A stretch of DNA of 20,174 bases from Methanobacteriaceae archaeon (GTDB lineage: Archaea > Methanobacteriota > Methanobacteria > Methanobacteriales > Methanobacteriaceae), in NCBI GenBank assembly GCA_900766745.1, contig CAAFWR010000012.1:1-20174 (forward strand). The letters are read 5' to 3'. Every line of letters begins with the position of its first letter. Position 1 is the first letter of the stretch. Below the pieces are notes generated by a model. The model was not told the origin of the DNA. It saw only the letters and a list, made by a program, of their open reading frames with translations, and made no database searches. Made by a program: the position numbers and the translations under genes. Below are positions 1 to 7,202 of this stretch, in pieces.

Positions 1-447
1 GGAACTATATCTGGTTCTACTTTCATTAGTAATTCCGCTAAGATTAATGATGGTGGTGGTGTTCTTTGGCATGGTGCAAATGGTATTGTAATCGATTCCA
101 CATTTACTAATAATACTGCAACATGGGGAGGAGCTATTCGCTGGAATGGTGTAAATGGTTCTGTAATTAGTTCTAATTTTTTTGAAAATTCTGCTACTTA
201 TAATGGGGGTGCTATTTACTGGAATATAACAGGTTCTATTATTAATTGTAGTTTTAACAGCAAATGGACTAATTCCAATATTAAAAATGGAATTTACACA
301 AGAGCAAACTTAACCATTAATGGTGGGAAAGGAATTGTAAATATAGTTACTCAAGGCACTCTTTCAGGCATTTCTATCGTAGTTTTAAACAATGAAACTT
401 ATTATTATCCCCCAAATACGAATATTAATTTTAATTACACAAAATAA
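1..447 (+). CDS. Adhesin-like protein, C-terminal fragment (5' end outside window)
   Basis: The frame is open from the first base of the window and stops at 445-447, giving about 148 residues of a longer gene. The visible part holds beta-helix repeats of about 25 residues with the pattern GGxxxWxG followed by xSxFxNN (for example GGGVLWHGANG and GGAIRWNGVNG). It is a surface or secreted protein of the Methanobrevibacter adhesin-like class, related to the complete gene at 15615-19358. The repeats give way to a cap-like stretch (NGIYTRANLTINGG, then GTLSGISIVVLNNETYYY), and the protein stops soon after at NINFNYTK. The complete adhesin continues at this point into about 530 residues of Ig-like domains, so this protein is a repeat-only, short-tailed form or a truncated copy. 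The last 93 bases include a 77-bp block shared with the gene at the other end of the window. The family assignment is firm. The binding target is unknown. Confidence 0.85.
   Translation, partial: GTISGSTFISNSAKINDGGGVLWHGANGIVIDSTFTNNTATWGGAIRWNGVNGSVISSNFFENSATYNGGAIYWNITGSIINCSFNSKWTNSNIKNGIYTRANLTINGGKGIVNIVTQGTLSGISIVVLNNETYYYPPNTNINFNYTK
355..431 (+). repeat. Left copy of 77-bp long-range inverted repeat
   Basis: This block encodes GTLSGISIVVLNNETYYYPP and a few more residues. It recurs in inverted orientation at 19533-19609 with only two mismatches in 77 bases. The equivalent stretch of the complete adhesin gene (near 17190-17260) is clearly more diverged, so the two outer copies are closer to each other than to the middle one. 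Confidence 0.9.
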
Positions 448-627
448 TAAAACATAAACACAAAACATTGAAACTTATAAAATAATCAATAGCCAACCTA
501 ACAATCATAGCTAGGAATAGCTAAACAAGGAATTTAATAAAAGTAGTTTTTAATTATTTTATAGTAATGGAAATTGTACTTGATTTTCAAAATTTAAATG
601 TATATTATTTTATAAATTTTATTAAAC

Positions 628-657
628 AAAGTTAAAATTACGTTTTTAACTTTTTTT
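628..657 (+). terminator. Possible terminator hairpin with T-tract after the left adhesin gene
   Basis: A perfect 10-bp stem (AAAGTTAAAA at 628-637 with TTTTAACTTT at 644-653) encloses a 6-base loop. It runs directly into further T residues up to 665 with an interruption. The stem has only two G-C pairs. It lies between two convergent genes, the adhesin and flpA, where a terminator is expected. The rest of the 448-737 gap is plain AT-rich sequence in which I see no gene. Confidence 0.4.
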
Positions 658-737
658 AATTTTTGCCATTGAGCTAATCCAGATGGAAAAAAACTATAGA
701 TATGTTGGATTTTTGTAGCTTTGTGATATTTTTTCTT

Positions 738-1382
738 TTAAAAATTTTTTTCCACTAAAAATCCAATGTGGTCTTTTTCATAAGGCTCTAATTTGACCTT
801 TTCAATTACCCTAAATCCTTTTTCCTTTAATTTTTTCTCTTCCTCTTTGAAGATTTTTTTAGGCTTCTGTACCACATCAATACTTCTGGCTTTAAGCATT
901 AAAAGTCCTAAAGCATCTTCTTTTCCAAACAAATCCATATTTTTCATAAACAGACTAGTTTGTGTTGGTTGTGCAACATCAGCATAGACCAAATCGACTT
1001 TTTCAACTAGATTTAAATATTGTTTTGGTTTTGTTGCATCTCCAAGTATTGGAGCAATATTTGGACGTCTACTGGCCAATCTTACAAGTTTTCTACATGT
1101 TGTTGGTGAAAATTCAATAGCATAAATTCTTCCATTAACAACAATATCTGAGATATGTGAAACAGTGGTTCCTGTAGAAGCTCCAAGATAAAGTATTTTA
1201 TCATCATCTGAAATATCCAAATTCTTTAATCCATTAATGAGACCTGCAGATAATTTTGAACGATAAGGATTCCAAAGCCTATATTCCCTATCTTTTTCCT
1301 GAAGCAGTCTTTCACCGTAAACTGACACCCCGGGAACCAAATTTTCAGTAGCTATTTGATCTTCTTTTGAATAAACTTTCAT
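738..1382 (-). CDS. flpA: Fibrillarin-like rRNA/tRNA 2'-O-methyltransferase
   Basis: This is the catalytic subunit of the archaeal C/D-box ribonucleoprotein, which transfers a methyl group from SAM to ribose 2'-OH positions chosen by guide RNAs. The 214 residues match the family in length and pattern. The SAM loop LYLGASTGTTVSH spans about residues 64-76, an acidic residue that would bind ribose follows at E90, and GDA lies at 114-116. The catalytic tetrad expected for fibrillarin is in place as K43, D135 (in YADVAQP), K164 and H205. Only three bases separate it from the upstream nop5. Its purine-rich ribosome site (GGAAG) lies inside the last Arg/Lys codons of nop5, so translation is probably coupled. 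The start at 1382 agrees with the family N-terminus. The guide RNAs themselves were not found here. Confidence 0.96.
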   Translation of the reverse strand: MKVYSKEDQIATENLVPGVSVYGERLLQEKDREYRLWNPYRSKLSAGLINGLKNLDISDDDKILYLGASTGTTVSHISDIVVNGRIYAIEFSPTTCRKLVRLASRRPNIAPILGDATKPKQYLNLVEKVDLVYADVAQPTQTSLFMKNMDLFGKEDALGLLMLKARSIDVVQKPKKIFKEEEKKLKEKGFRVIEKVKLEPYEKDHIGFLVEKNF

Positions 1383-1385
1383 GAT

Positions 1386-2561
1386 TTACTTCCTTCTTCT
1401 TTTCTTTTTATTTTTTTTAGACTTTTTACGGCTTTTTCCTTTGTTTTTCTCTTCCTGACGTCTTTTTGTGGTTTTTGTTGGAAATGGATTCGCTTTTTCG
1501 ATTTCGTCCACTTTAGCTATAAACTTATCATAGATATCCAAATCCTTATCTTTAGTGTAAACATCCTTTCTGGTTGCTAAAGATATTCTAGATGCAAGGG
1601 TTCTAGCTATTTTTCCTCTATTCCACCATTTTGATCCTCTTACTTTAGGATGTTGATATATTAAACCATATTTTGGAGGTCTGTCTCCACTTCTAAGATG
1701 TCTAAATAATGCCTTTTCAGCCCCCATTATTTGAACCGTGCTTGAAGGATAAGTTGATAGTCTTTTTATTCCTCCTGCATGGGAGATTAATTTTGCTCCA
1801 AGTGTGGATCCTACAAGTGCTTTTAAATTAGGAGCTATTGATTCCATTTTCACATCAATATACTTTTCAATGTTCTTTCTTGTTTTTTGAAGTTCATATA
1901 TTGAATTTGCATAATCATTTAGTATCTCAATGTCTTCGCTGTTGATTTCATCTTCATCGAATTCATCAATATCTATTGAAAATGCATCTCCTTTTGCTTC
2001 TATTATCTTTTCTTTACTTTTATTTTCAGCGATTAATTTGATATAGGTCTCATTATTGTGAATAACGTTCATTTCAGGGAAGTATAATTCATACCATTCT
2101 CTTATTCTTTCAATCAATTTAGAAATGGCCTCATCAATATCATCAATACTGTTAATAGCTTGAATTAAATGTTTATCTTCGGATTTGGAGAGCTCTTTCA
2201 ATTTGTATAAACTTAATTTTCTATATGTTTCACTAAATTCCTCATCGGATATATCAAATTCATTCAGATATTTATCGAAATTTTCCCTTAGGATTTCCCC
2301 ACCTAAGTTTGGTGTTTTTATTTCCACGTTTTTAAAATTTTTATAATCAGAAGTTTTTTTATTTGATTCTATAAAAATTGTGTCAAATTCCCCTTCTAAT
2401 TCTTTTATAATTTCGATTTCTTCAGAGGCAATCTCTTTATTTTCTAGTGAAATTAATCTATCAACAATTTCTTCTTTAGGAAATGGTTTTATTTTAATCA
2501 GCTCTTGATCGTCTTTAAAAGCTAGAAAACCACCAATAAAATATGTTATATAACAATCCAT
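1386..2561 (-). CDS. nop5: C/D-box RNP scaffold protein Nop5 (Nop56/58 family)
   Basis: Nop5 bridges fibrillarin, L7Ae and the guide RNA in the archaeal C/D RNP. The 391-residue protein starts with the typical MDCYITYFIGGF N-terminal domain, which binds fibrillarin. An acidic, helix-rich central part at about residues 100-240 fits the coiled coil used for dimerisation. The NOP domain follows, with the hallmark GAEKALFRHL at 280-289, GLIYQHPKVRGS and WWNRGKIARTLASR. The last 25 residues are almost all Lys and Arg (KSRKKSKKNKKKRRRK), a nonspecific RNA-binding tail common in this family. It is the first gene of the nop5-flpA operon. No ribosome site is visible before the ATG, and the promoter lies very close, so the message may be leaderless. 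Confidence 0.96.
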   Translation of the reverse strand: MDCYITYFIGGFLAFKDDQELIKIKPFPKEEIVDRLISLENKEIASEEIEIIKELEGEFDTIFIESNKKTSDYKNFKNVEIKTPNLGGEILRENFDKYLNEFDISDEEFSETYRKLSLYKLKELSKSEDKHLIQAINSIDDIDEAISKLIERIREWYELYFPEMNVIHNNETYIKLIAENKSKEKIIEAKGDAFSIDIDEFDEDEINSEDIEILNDYANSIYELQKTRKNIEKYIDVKMESIAPNLKALVGSTLGAKLISHAGGIKRLSTYPSSTVQIMGAEKALFRHLRSGDRPPKYGLIYQHPKVRGSKWWNRGKIARTLASRISLATRKDVYTKDKDLDIYDKFIAKVDEIEKANPFPTKTTKRRQEEKNKGKSRKKSKKNKKKRRRK

Positions 2562-2585
2562 AAGATTAATATTAATTTTACATAA

Positions 2586-2593
2586 TATATAAA
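2586..2593. promoter_or_regulatory. TATA element shared by divergent nop5 and pyrD
   Basis: The sequence TATATAAA (TTTATATA on the minus strand) is the only strong archaeal TATA-like element in the 79-base gap. Its centre is about 29 bases from the nop5 ATG, which would put the nop5 transcript start at or next to the ATG. It is about 51 bases from the pyrD ATG, leaving a leader of about 24 bases that contains GGTGTG. The box is close to symmetric and could serve both directions. The promoter role is inferred from position and consensus only. Confidence 0.5.
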
Positions 2594-2640
2594 TTGTTTA
2601 TTAAACAAATATTATTTAATTAATTGTTTTGGTGTGTTAA

Positions 2641-3564
2641 ATGTTAAATACTAATATTTGCGGTGTTCAATTAGAAAACCCTTTAATGCTTGCAGCAGGA
2701 ATATTGGGAAGCAACTCCTCTTCTCTCAATATGGTTCTTAAATCTGGAGCTGGAGGGGTTGTTACAAAATCTTTTTCTAAAAATCCGAATCCAGGTTATG
2801 TAAATCCTACAACTGTAGGAGTTGACAGCAATACTATTTTAAATGCAATAGGACTGTCAAATCCAGGTGCAGATAACTTTTTAGAAGAAATTAAAAAAAT
2901 AGAAACAGATGATAATCAAAGAGTAATAGCTTCCATTTACGGTTCAAATCCTGATGAATTTAGCTATTTAGTTGAAAAAGTACAGGAACATGTAGATATG
3001 ATTGAGTTAAACATTTCTTGTCCTCATGCTATGGCAGGTTGTGGTGCAGCTATCGGTCAGGACCCTAACCTTTCCCACAAGATAGTTTCTGCATCTTGCG
3101 ACGTGTCTGATGTTCCAGTATTAGCCAAATTGACTCCAAATGTAACTGACATTACCGAAATAGCTAAAGCATGTGAAGATGCAGGAGCTGACGGATTAAC
3201 ATTAATTAACTCTTTAGGTCCAGGCATGGTAATTAATATTGATGTTGCAAAACCAGTTTTGTCAAATAAAATGGGCGGAATGAGTGGCAGTGCTGTAAAG
3301 CCTATAGCTATTCGTGATGTTTACATTGTTTATGAAGCAGTTGATATTCCGATAATTGGTGTTGGAGGAATATCTGATTATAGAGACGTTGTTGAGTTTA
3401 TATATGCTGGAGCAAGTGCTGTTCAGATCGGAACATCAATAATGAACGAAGGCCTAGACGTATTTAATAACATAAATAAAGGATTAAAAGGATTTATGGA
3501 AGAAAAAGGATTTAACTCCATTAAAGAAATGATTGGTTTAGCACATGGTGATAAAAATGGTTAA
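2641..3564 (+). CDS. pyrD: Dihydroorotate dehydrogenase B, catalytic subunit
   Basis: PyrD oxidises dihydroorotate to orotate in pyrimidine synthesis. This is the class 1B form, which passes electrons from FMN to a partner iron-sulfur flavoprotein (PyrK, next gene). The 307 residues are normal for the family. Visible signatures are the substrate and FMN loops NAIGLSNPG near residues 68-76, IELNISCPH at 121-129 with the class 1 active-site Cys at 127, NSLGPGMVINI, and MGGMSGSAVKP. The phosphate-binding C-terminal part is GVGGISDY with AVQIGTSIM. It is the first gene of the operon, preceded by a weak GGTG ribosome site and the shared TATA element. The stop overlaps the start region of pyrK. Confidence 0.96.
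   Translation: MLNTNICGVQLENPLMLAAGILGSNSSSLNMVLKSGAGGVVTKSFSKNPNPGYVNPTTVGVDSNTILNAIGLSNPGADNFLEEIKKIETDDNQRVIASIYGSNPDEFSYLVEKVQEHVDMIELNISCPHAMAGCGAAIGQDPNLSHKIVSASCDVSDVPVLAKLTPNVTDITEIAKACEDAGADGLTLINSLGPGMVINIDVAKPVLSNKMGGMSGSAVKPIAIRDVYIVYEAVDIPIIGVGGISDYRDVVEFIYAGASAVQIGTSIMNEGLDVFNNINKGLKGFMEEKGFNSIKEMIGLAHGDKNG
3547..3552 (+). promoter_or_regulatory. Ribosome binding site that sets the pyrK start
   Basis: GGTGAT complements the archaeal 16S rRNA 3' end and lies four bases before the ATG at 3557. The upstream ATG at 3545 overlaps this site and has no ribosome site of its own at suitable spacing. The site is inside the pyrD coding region, eight bases before the pyrD stop ends, which indicates translational coupling. 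Confidence 0.65.
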
Positions 3565-4360
3565 TGCTCCAGTTATAGTTGATATCAAGAAAATCATAAA
3601 AGAAACACCGACAATTAAAACATTTTTATTTGATTGGGATATGGAGAAATATGGAATTCCAAATCCTGGTGAATTTGTAATGGTTTGGAATTTTGAAAAT
3701 GAAAAACCAATGTCAATCTCAATTATTGATAAAGATAAACAAGAATTAGGAATCTCTGTAAAAGATGTAGGAGAATTTACACATAAATTACACCAATTAA
3801 AAGAAGGAGATAAAATTGGAATCCGTGGAAGCTACGGTCATGGTTTCAATAAAGATTTAAAGGATAAAAAAATACTGGCTATTGGTGGAGGTGTAGGAAT
3901 GGCTCCAATTAATGCAATAGTCAGCGAATTATTAAATGATAATGAAGTTGATATTATAGTTGCAGGCATTAACCATGAGGAACTTTTATTTATGGAGTCC
4001 TTGAAAGACAAAGGAGCAGTTATTTACCCATGCACTGATGACGGTTCATGTGGATTCAAGGGATTTGCAACAGACTGCTGTTTAGATGTTGGTGAAAACA
4101 AGGAATATGATTTTGTTGTTGTCTGCGGTCCTGAAATCATGATGAAAGGTATCTATGACATTTTAAATGAAAAAAATATTGACTATGAATTCTCCCTTGA
4201 AAGATATATGAAATGCGCAATCGGAATCTGCGGACAATGCTGTCTTGATCCAACTGGCTGGAGAGTATGTGCTGAAGGGCCTGTATTCAATAAAGAGAAC
4301 TTATCTAAAGTCAGCGAATTCGGCAAATATAAAAGAGATGCTTCTGGTAAAAAGCTTTAA
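3557..4360 (+). CDS. pyrK: Dihydroorotate dehydrogenase electron transfer subunit
   Basis: PyrK carries FAD and a [2Fe-2S] cluster and relays electrons from PyrD, usually to NAD. From the preferred ATG the protein has 267 residues. It begins with a ferredoxin-reductase-type beta-barrel that includes the flavin motif KPMSISI. A nucleotide-binding part follows with GGGVGMAPI, then VVVCGPEIMMKG. The cluster motif near the C-terminus is C-x4-C-x2-C-x9-C in KCAIGICGQCC...RVC, with an extra Cys next to the third ligand. An earlier in-frame ATG at 3545 would add four residues (MVIK), but the ribosome site favours 3557. The coding region overlaps the end of pyrD by 8 bases, as expected for subunits of one complex. 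Confidence 0.94.
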   Translation: MVNAPVIVDIKKIIKETPTIKTFLFDWDMEKYGIPNPGEFVMVWNFENEKPMSISIIDKDKQELGISVKDVGEFTHKLHQLKEGDKIGIRGSYGHGFNKDLKDKKILAIGGGVGMAPINAIVSELLNDNEVDIIVAGINHEELLFMESLKDKGAVIYPCTDDGSCGFKGFATDCCLDVGENKEYDFVVVCGPEIMMKGIYDILNEKNIDYEFSLERYMKCAIGICGQCCLDPTGWRVCAEGPVFNKENLSKVSEFGKYKRDASGKKL

Positions 4361-4372
4361 AATTGTGATATG

Positions 4373-5398
4373 ATGGAAAAACAGTTTAAAGATTACATTA
4401 CAGCACCAATATTATCTATCATAGTGTTATTAGCATTGTCATTATGTGTAACGATGCCTGTATTGAATATGGTTATTCTTGGAGCCATTCTAGCTTTTTT
4501 GATAAGACCAATTTCGCTTAAAATACAGTCAAAACTTAAATATTCATCAGTTTCAATAATACTGGCCATTATTTTAGTAGTTATTCCTTTAATACTGCTA
4601 TTGGTTTATATCTTATGGGTCATAGCTACAGTCTCTATGGATTTTATATCTGCAAACCCAGGAGTTTCATCATTAGACCTTAATAAAACTGTAACAACAA
4701 TTGCAAGCAATTTTAATATGGAAAAATATGCTCAAAATATTTTAAGCTATATTACCAGCAGTTTAGAGAGTATCGGGAACTTTTTAGTAGACTATATAGT
4801 TGGCATAGCTAAAAAATTACCTGATTTATCAATTAAATTGTTCGTGTTGATCTGTTCACTTTTCTATTTTACAAGAGATGGTGGTAAAGCATACACATTT
4901 ATAGAAGAATTGGTTCCAGTAAGGCAAAAAAACTTCTTTAAAGAAACTGTAGTTCAAATTCGAAATGTTTTAAACAGTATTTTTTACGGCCATTTTTTAA
5001 CTGCTTTAATTTTAGGTATTGTTGGTGCTGTTGGTTACACTCTTCTAGGATATCCCTATGGGGTCTTTCTTGGAATTTTAACAGGTATTTTCCAATTAAT
5101 CCCCGTTATTGGACCATGGCCAATATATTGGGCATTAGCTATTATGGACGTCTTTAGTGGAAATTATGTAAGGGCGATTGTTGTTTTGTTATTTGGATTT
5201 GGTCTTAGTTTAAGTGATATGTACATAAGGCCTGCCCTTTCAAGCCATTATGCTGACATTCCACCTTTAATTTTGCTAATAGGATTTTTAGCTGGACCAT
5301 TGGTTTATGGCATTGTAGGTTTCATCATAGGTCCTTTGATACTTGGAATAACTTATGCTGTTTTAGTTAGCTATAAAAATACAAAAGAGGAGAAATAA
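4373..5398 (+). CDS. AI-2E family (PerM/YdiK-like) membrane transporter
   Basis: This is a polytopic membrane protein of 341 residues, or 342 if the preceding ATG at 4370 is used. GTGAT at 4365-4369 abuts the first ATG and leaves three bases before the second, so I chose the second. Two hydrophobic hairpins lie in the first 80 residues (LSIIVLLALSLCV, then SIILAIILVVIPLILLL). A soluble stretch rich in polar residues follows. The C-terminal half has several membrane segments, including GHFLTALILGIVGAVG, LGILTGIFQLIPVIGPWP and GFIIGPLILGI. The Gly/Pro-rich PVIGP and GFIIGPLI motifs are typical of the AI-2E/PF01594 family. The substrate of archaeal members is unknown. The family name reflects AI-2 export in E. 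coli TqsA and should not be transferred, since other members are ion antiporters. It lies between pyrK (12-base gap) and polB (no gap). Confidence 0.85.
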   Translation: MEKQFKDYITAPILSIIVLLALSLCVTMPVLNMVILGAILAFLIRPISLKIQSKLKYSSVSIILAIILVVIPLILLLVYILWVIATVSMDFISANPGVSSLDLNKTVTTIASNFNMEKYAQNILSYITSSLESIGNFLVDYIVGIAKKLPDLSIKLFVLICSLFYFTRDGGKAYTFIEELVPVRQKNFFKETVVQIRNVLNSIFYGHFLTALILGIVGAVGYTLLGYPYGVFLGILTGIFQLIPVIGPWPIYWALAIMDVFSGNYVRAIVVLLFGFGLSLSDMYIRPALSSHYADIPPLILLIGFLAGPLVYGIVGFIIGPLILGITYAVLVSYKNTKEEK

Positions 5399-7198
5399 AT
5401 GGAAAAAGATGTGGTAATTTTAGATATTGACTATGTAACTATTGACGACGCCCCCATCATTCGTCTTTTTACAAAGGAAAATGAAAATAACATTATTTTA
5501 ATTGACGATTCATTTAAACCTTATTTATATGTTCTTCCTGTTGGATTTCCTGATGATTGTATAGATGAAATTCACGAAGCAATACCAGACGTAGACATTG
5601 AAGTAGTTGTTAAAAAAGATTTTCAAATAGAAACAGATTTCCTTAAGCTTACTTTTAAACACCCCCAATCATTGGCGAAACATAGAGAGACCCTTAGGGG
5701 ATTATCTGAAGTAGATGAAATTCGTGAATCAGATATTCCATTTTACAGAAGATATCTGATCAATAACAATGTAATTCCAATGACTAAAGTTAAGGCAATT
5801 GGAGAACAGCTAGATTCATTTGGAGGCCTTGATGCTGAAGCCCTTGATATTGAAATCATCAAATTAACTGAACCGCTTAAAACAGTTAATGAGAATGTGA
5901 CTGATTTTAGAATTCTCAGTTTTGATTTGGAAGTTAGAAATCCCCGTGGAATGCCAAATGCTGAAGAAGATGAAATCATCATGATAGGAGTTTCAAGTAA
6001 TTTTGGTGTTAAAAAGGTTATTTCAACTAAAAATAAATCTGTTGAAAATGACTTTGTAGAACAAGTAGATTCTGAAAAAGAAATGATCGAGACTTTTGTT
6101 AGGCTTATTAAGGACAATAACGTAGATATCATTGTGGGATATAATTCTGATAATTTTGATTTCCCATATTTGAAAGACAGAGCTAAAATATTGAACGTTG
6201 ATATAGATATAGGAATGGATGGTTCAACAGTTAAGTTCATACGTAGAGGATATGCAAATGCAGCTTCAATTAAAGGACTAATTCATGTTGATCTCTACCT
6301 TGTAATGAGACGTTACATGTCTTTAGAGAGATATACTTTAGAACGTGTTTACGAAGAATTATTCGGTATAGAAAAAATCGATGTTCCTGGAGATAAAATC
6401 TGGCAATATTGGGACAGTGATGGAGAAAAACTAGATTTACTGTTTGACTACTCCTTAGATGATGTAGAAGCTACTTTGCAAATAGCTGAACAAACTCTGC
6501 CATTAAATTTAGAGCTTACTCATATTGTAGGTCAACCATTATTTGATTTAAGTCGTATGGCTACAGGACAACAGGCAGAATGGTTTTTAGTAAAAGAGGC
6601 ATATTTCGATAATGAAGTGATTCCAAATAAATCAAGTGCTAACTTTGCAGACAGACAAACAGCAGATAACAATGCTGGAGGATATGTAAGAGAACCTGAT
6701 GTAGGATTACATGAAAATCTAGTTCAATTTGATTTTAGAAGCCTATATCCCAGCATAATCATATCAAAAAATATTTCGCCAGACGTTTTAGAATTTGGAG
6801 AAGTAGATAACATAGAGGATTACAACATAGCTCCAGAACATGAATTCAAATTTAAAAAAGAACCAATAGGATTTATTCCTTCAGTTATAGCTAAAATTTT
6901 AAATGAAAGATTTAAAATAAAAGCTGCAATGAAAGCAACAGATGACCCAATCGAAAAAAGAACCCTCGATGTGCAACAACAAGCTATAAAAAGACTAGCC
7001 AATACAATGTATGGTATTTACGGATTTCCACGTTTTAGATGGTATTCCTTTGAATGTGCAAAAGCAATTACAGCATGGGGAAGACAATACATTAAAAAAT
7101 CAATGAAAGAAGCAGAAGAATTTGGTTTTTATGCAATATATGCAGACACAGACGGATTCTATGCAAAATATAAAAAAAACAAGAATGTTGAAGAATAA
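5399..7198 (+). CDS. polB: Split family B DNA polymerase, large (N-terminal) part
   Basis: This is the main part of a family B replicative polymerase that Methanobacteriales make as two polypeptides (MTH1208 and MTH208 in Methanothermobacter). The 599 residues hold the N-terminal domain. The 3'-5' exonuclease follows: Exo I with D176 and E178 in FDLEV, Exo II with N249 and D254 in YNSDNFDFPY, and Exo III with Y351 and D355 in YSLDD. The polymerase palm and fingers come next: motif A D445-FRSLYPSI, motif B K531-x3-N535-x2-YG, and motif C YADTDG at 581-586. All catalytic residues are intact. The reading frame ends 13 residues after motif C, so the thumb and the rest of the palm are missing and must come from a second gene elsewhere. 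GAGGAG at 5387-5392 is a good ribosome site, and the start directly follows the transporter stop. A recent frameshift is unlikely because comC starts its tail-to-tail approach four bases on. Confidence 0.95.
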   Translation: MEKDVVILDIDYVTIDDAPIIRLFTKENENNIILIDDSFKPYLYVLPVGFPDDCIDEIHEAIPDVDIEVVVKKDFQIETDFLKLTFKHPQSLAKHRETLRGLSEVDEIRESDIPFYRRYLINNNVIPMTKVKAIGEQLDSFGGLDAEALDIEIIKLTEPLKTVNENVTDFRILSFDLEVRNPRGMPNAEEDEIIMIGVSSNFGVKKVISTKNKSVENDFVEQVDSEKEMIETFVRLIKDNNVDIIVGYNSDNFDFPYLKDRAKILNVDIDIGMDGSTVKFIRRGYANAASIKGLIHVDLYLVMRRYMSLERYTLERVYEELFGIEKIDVPGDKIWQYWDSDGEKLDLLFDYSLDDVEATLQIAEQTLPLNLELTHIVGQPLFDLSRMATGQQAEWFLVKEAYFDNEVIPNKSSANFADRQTADNNAGGYVREPDVGLHENLVQFDFRSLYPSIIISKNISPDVLEFGEVDNIEDYNIAPEHEFKFKKEPIGFIPSVIAKILNERFKIKAAMKATDDPIEKRTLDVQQQAIKRLANTMYGIYGFPRFRWYSFECAKAITAWGRQYIKKSMKEAEEFGFYAIYADTDGFYAKYKKNKNVEE

Positions 7199-7202
7199 TT
7201 GT

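Noticed and set aside
448..737. Possible C/D-box guide RNA near flpA/nop5
   Set aside because: I looked for RTGATGA and CTGA boxes at suitable spacing on both strands of the gap and saw no convincing pair.
3545..3556. pyrK start at ATG 3545
   Set aside because: It overlaps the GGTGAT ribosome site that serves ATG 3557, and has no ribosome site of its own at the right spacing.
5743..6240. 165-codon open frame on the minus strand within polB
   Set aside because: It lies wholly inside a gene with intact exonuclease motifs, and its product is a low-complexity Ser/Ile/Leu-rich shadow with no family features.
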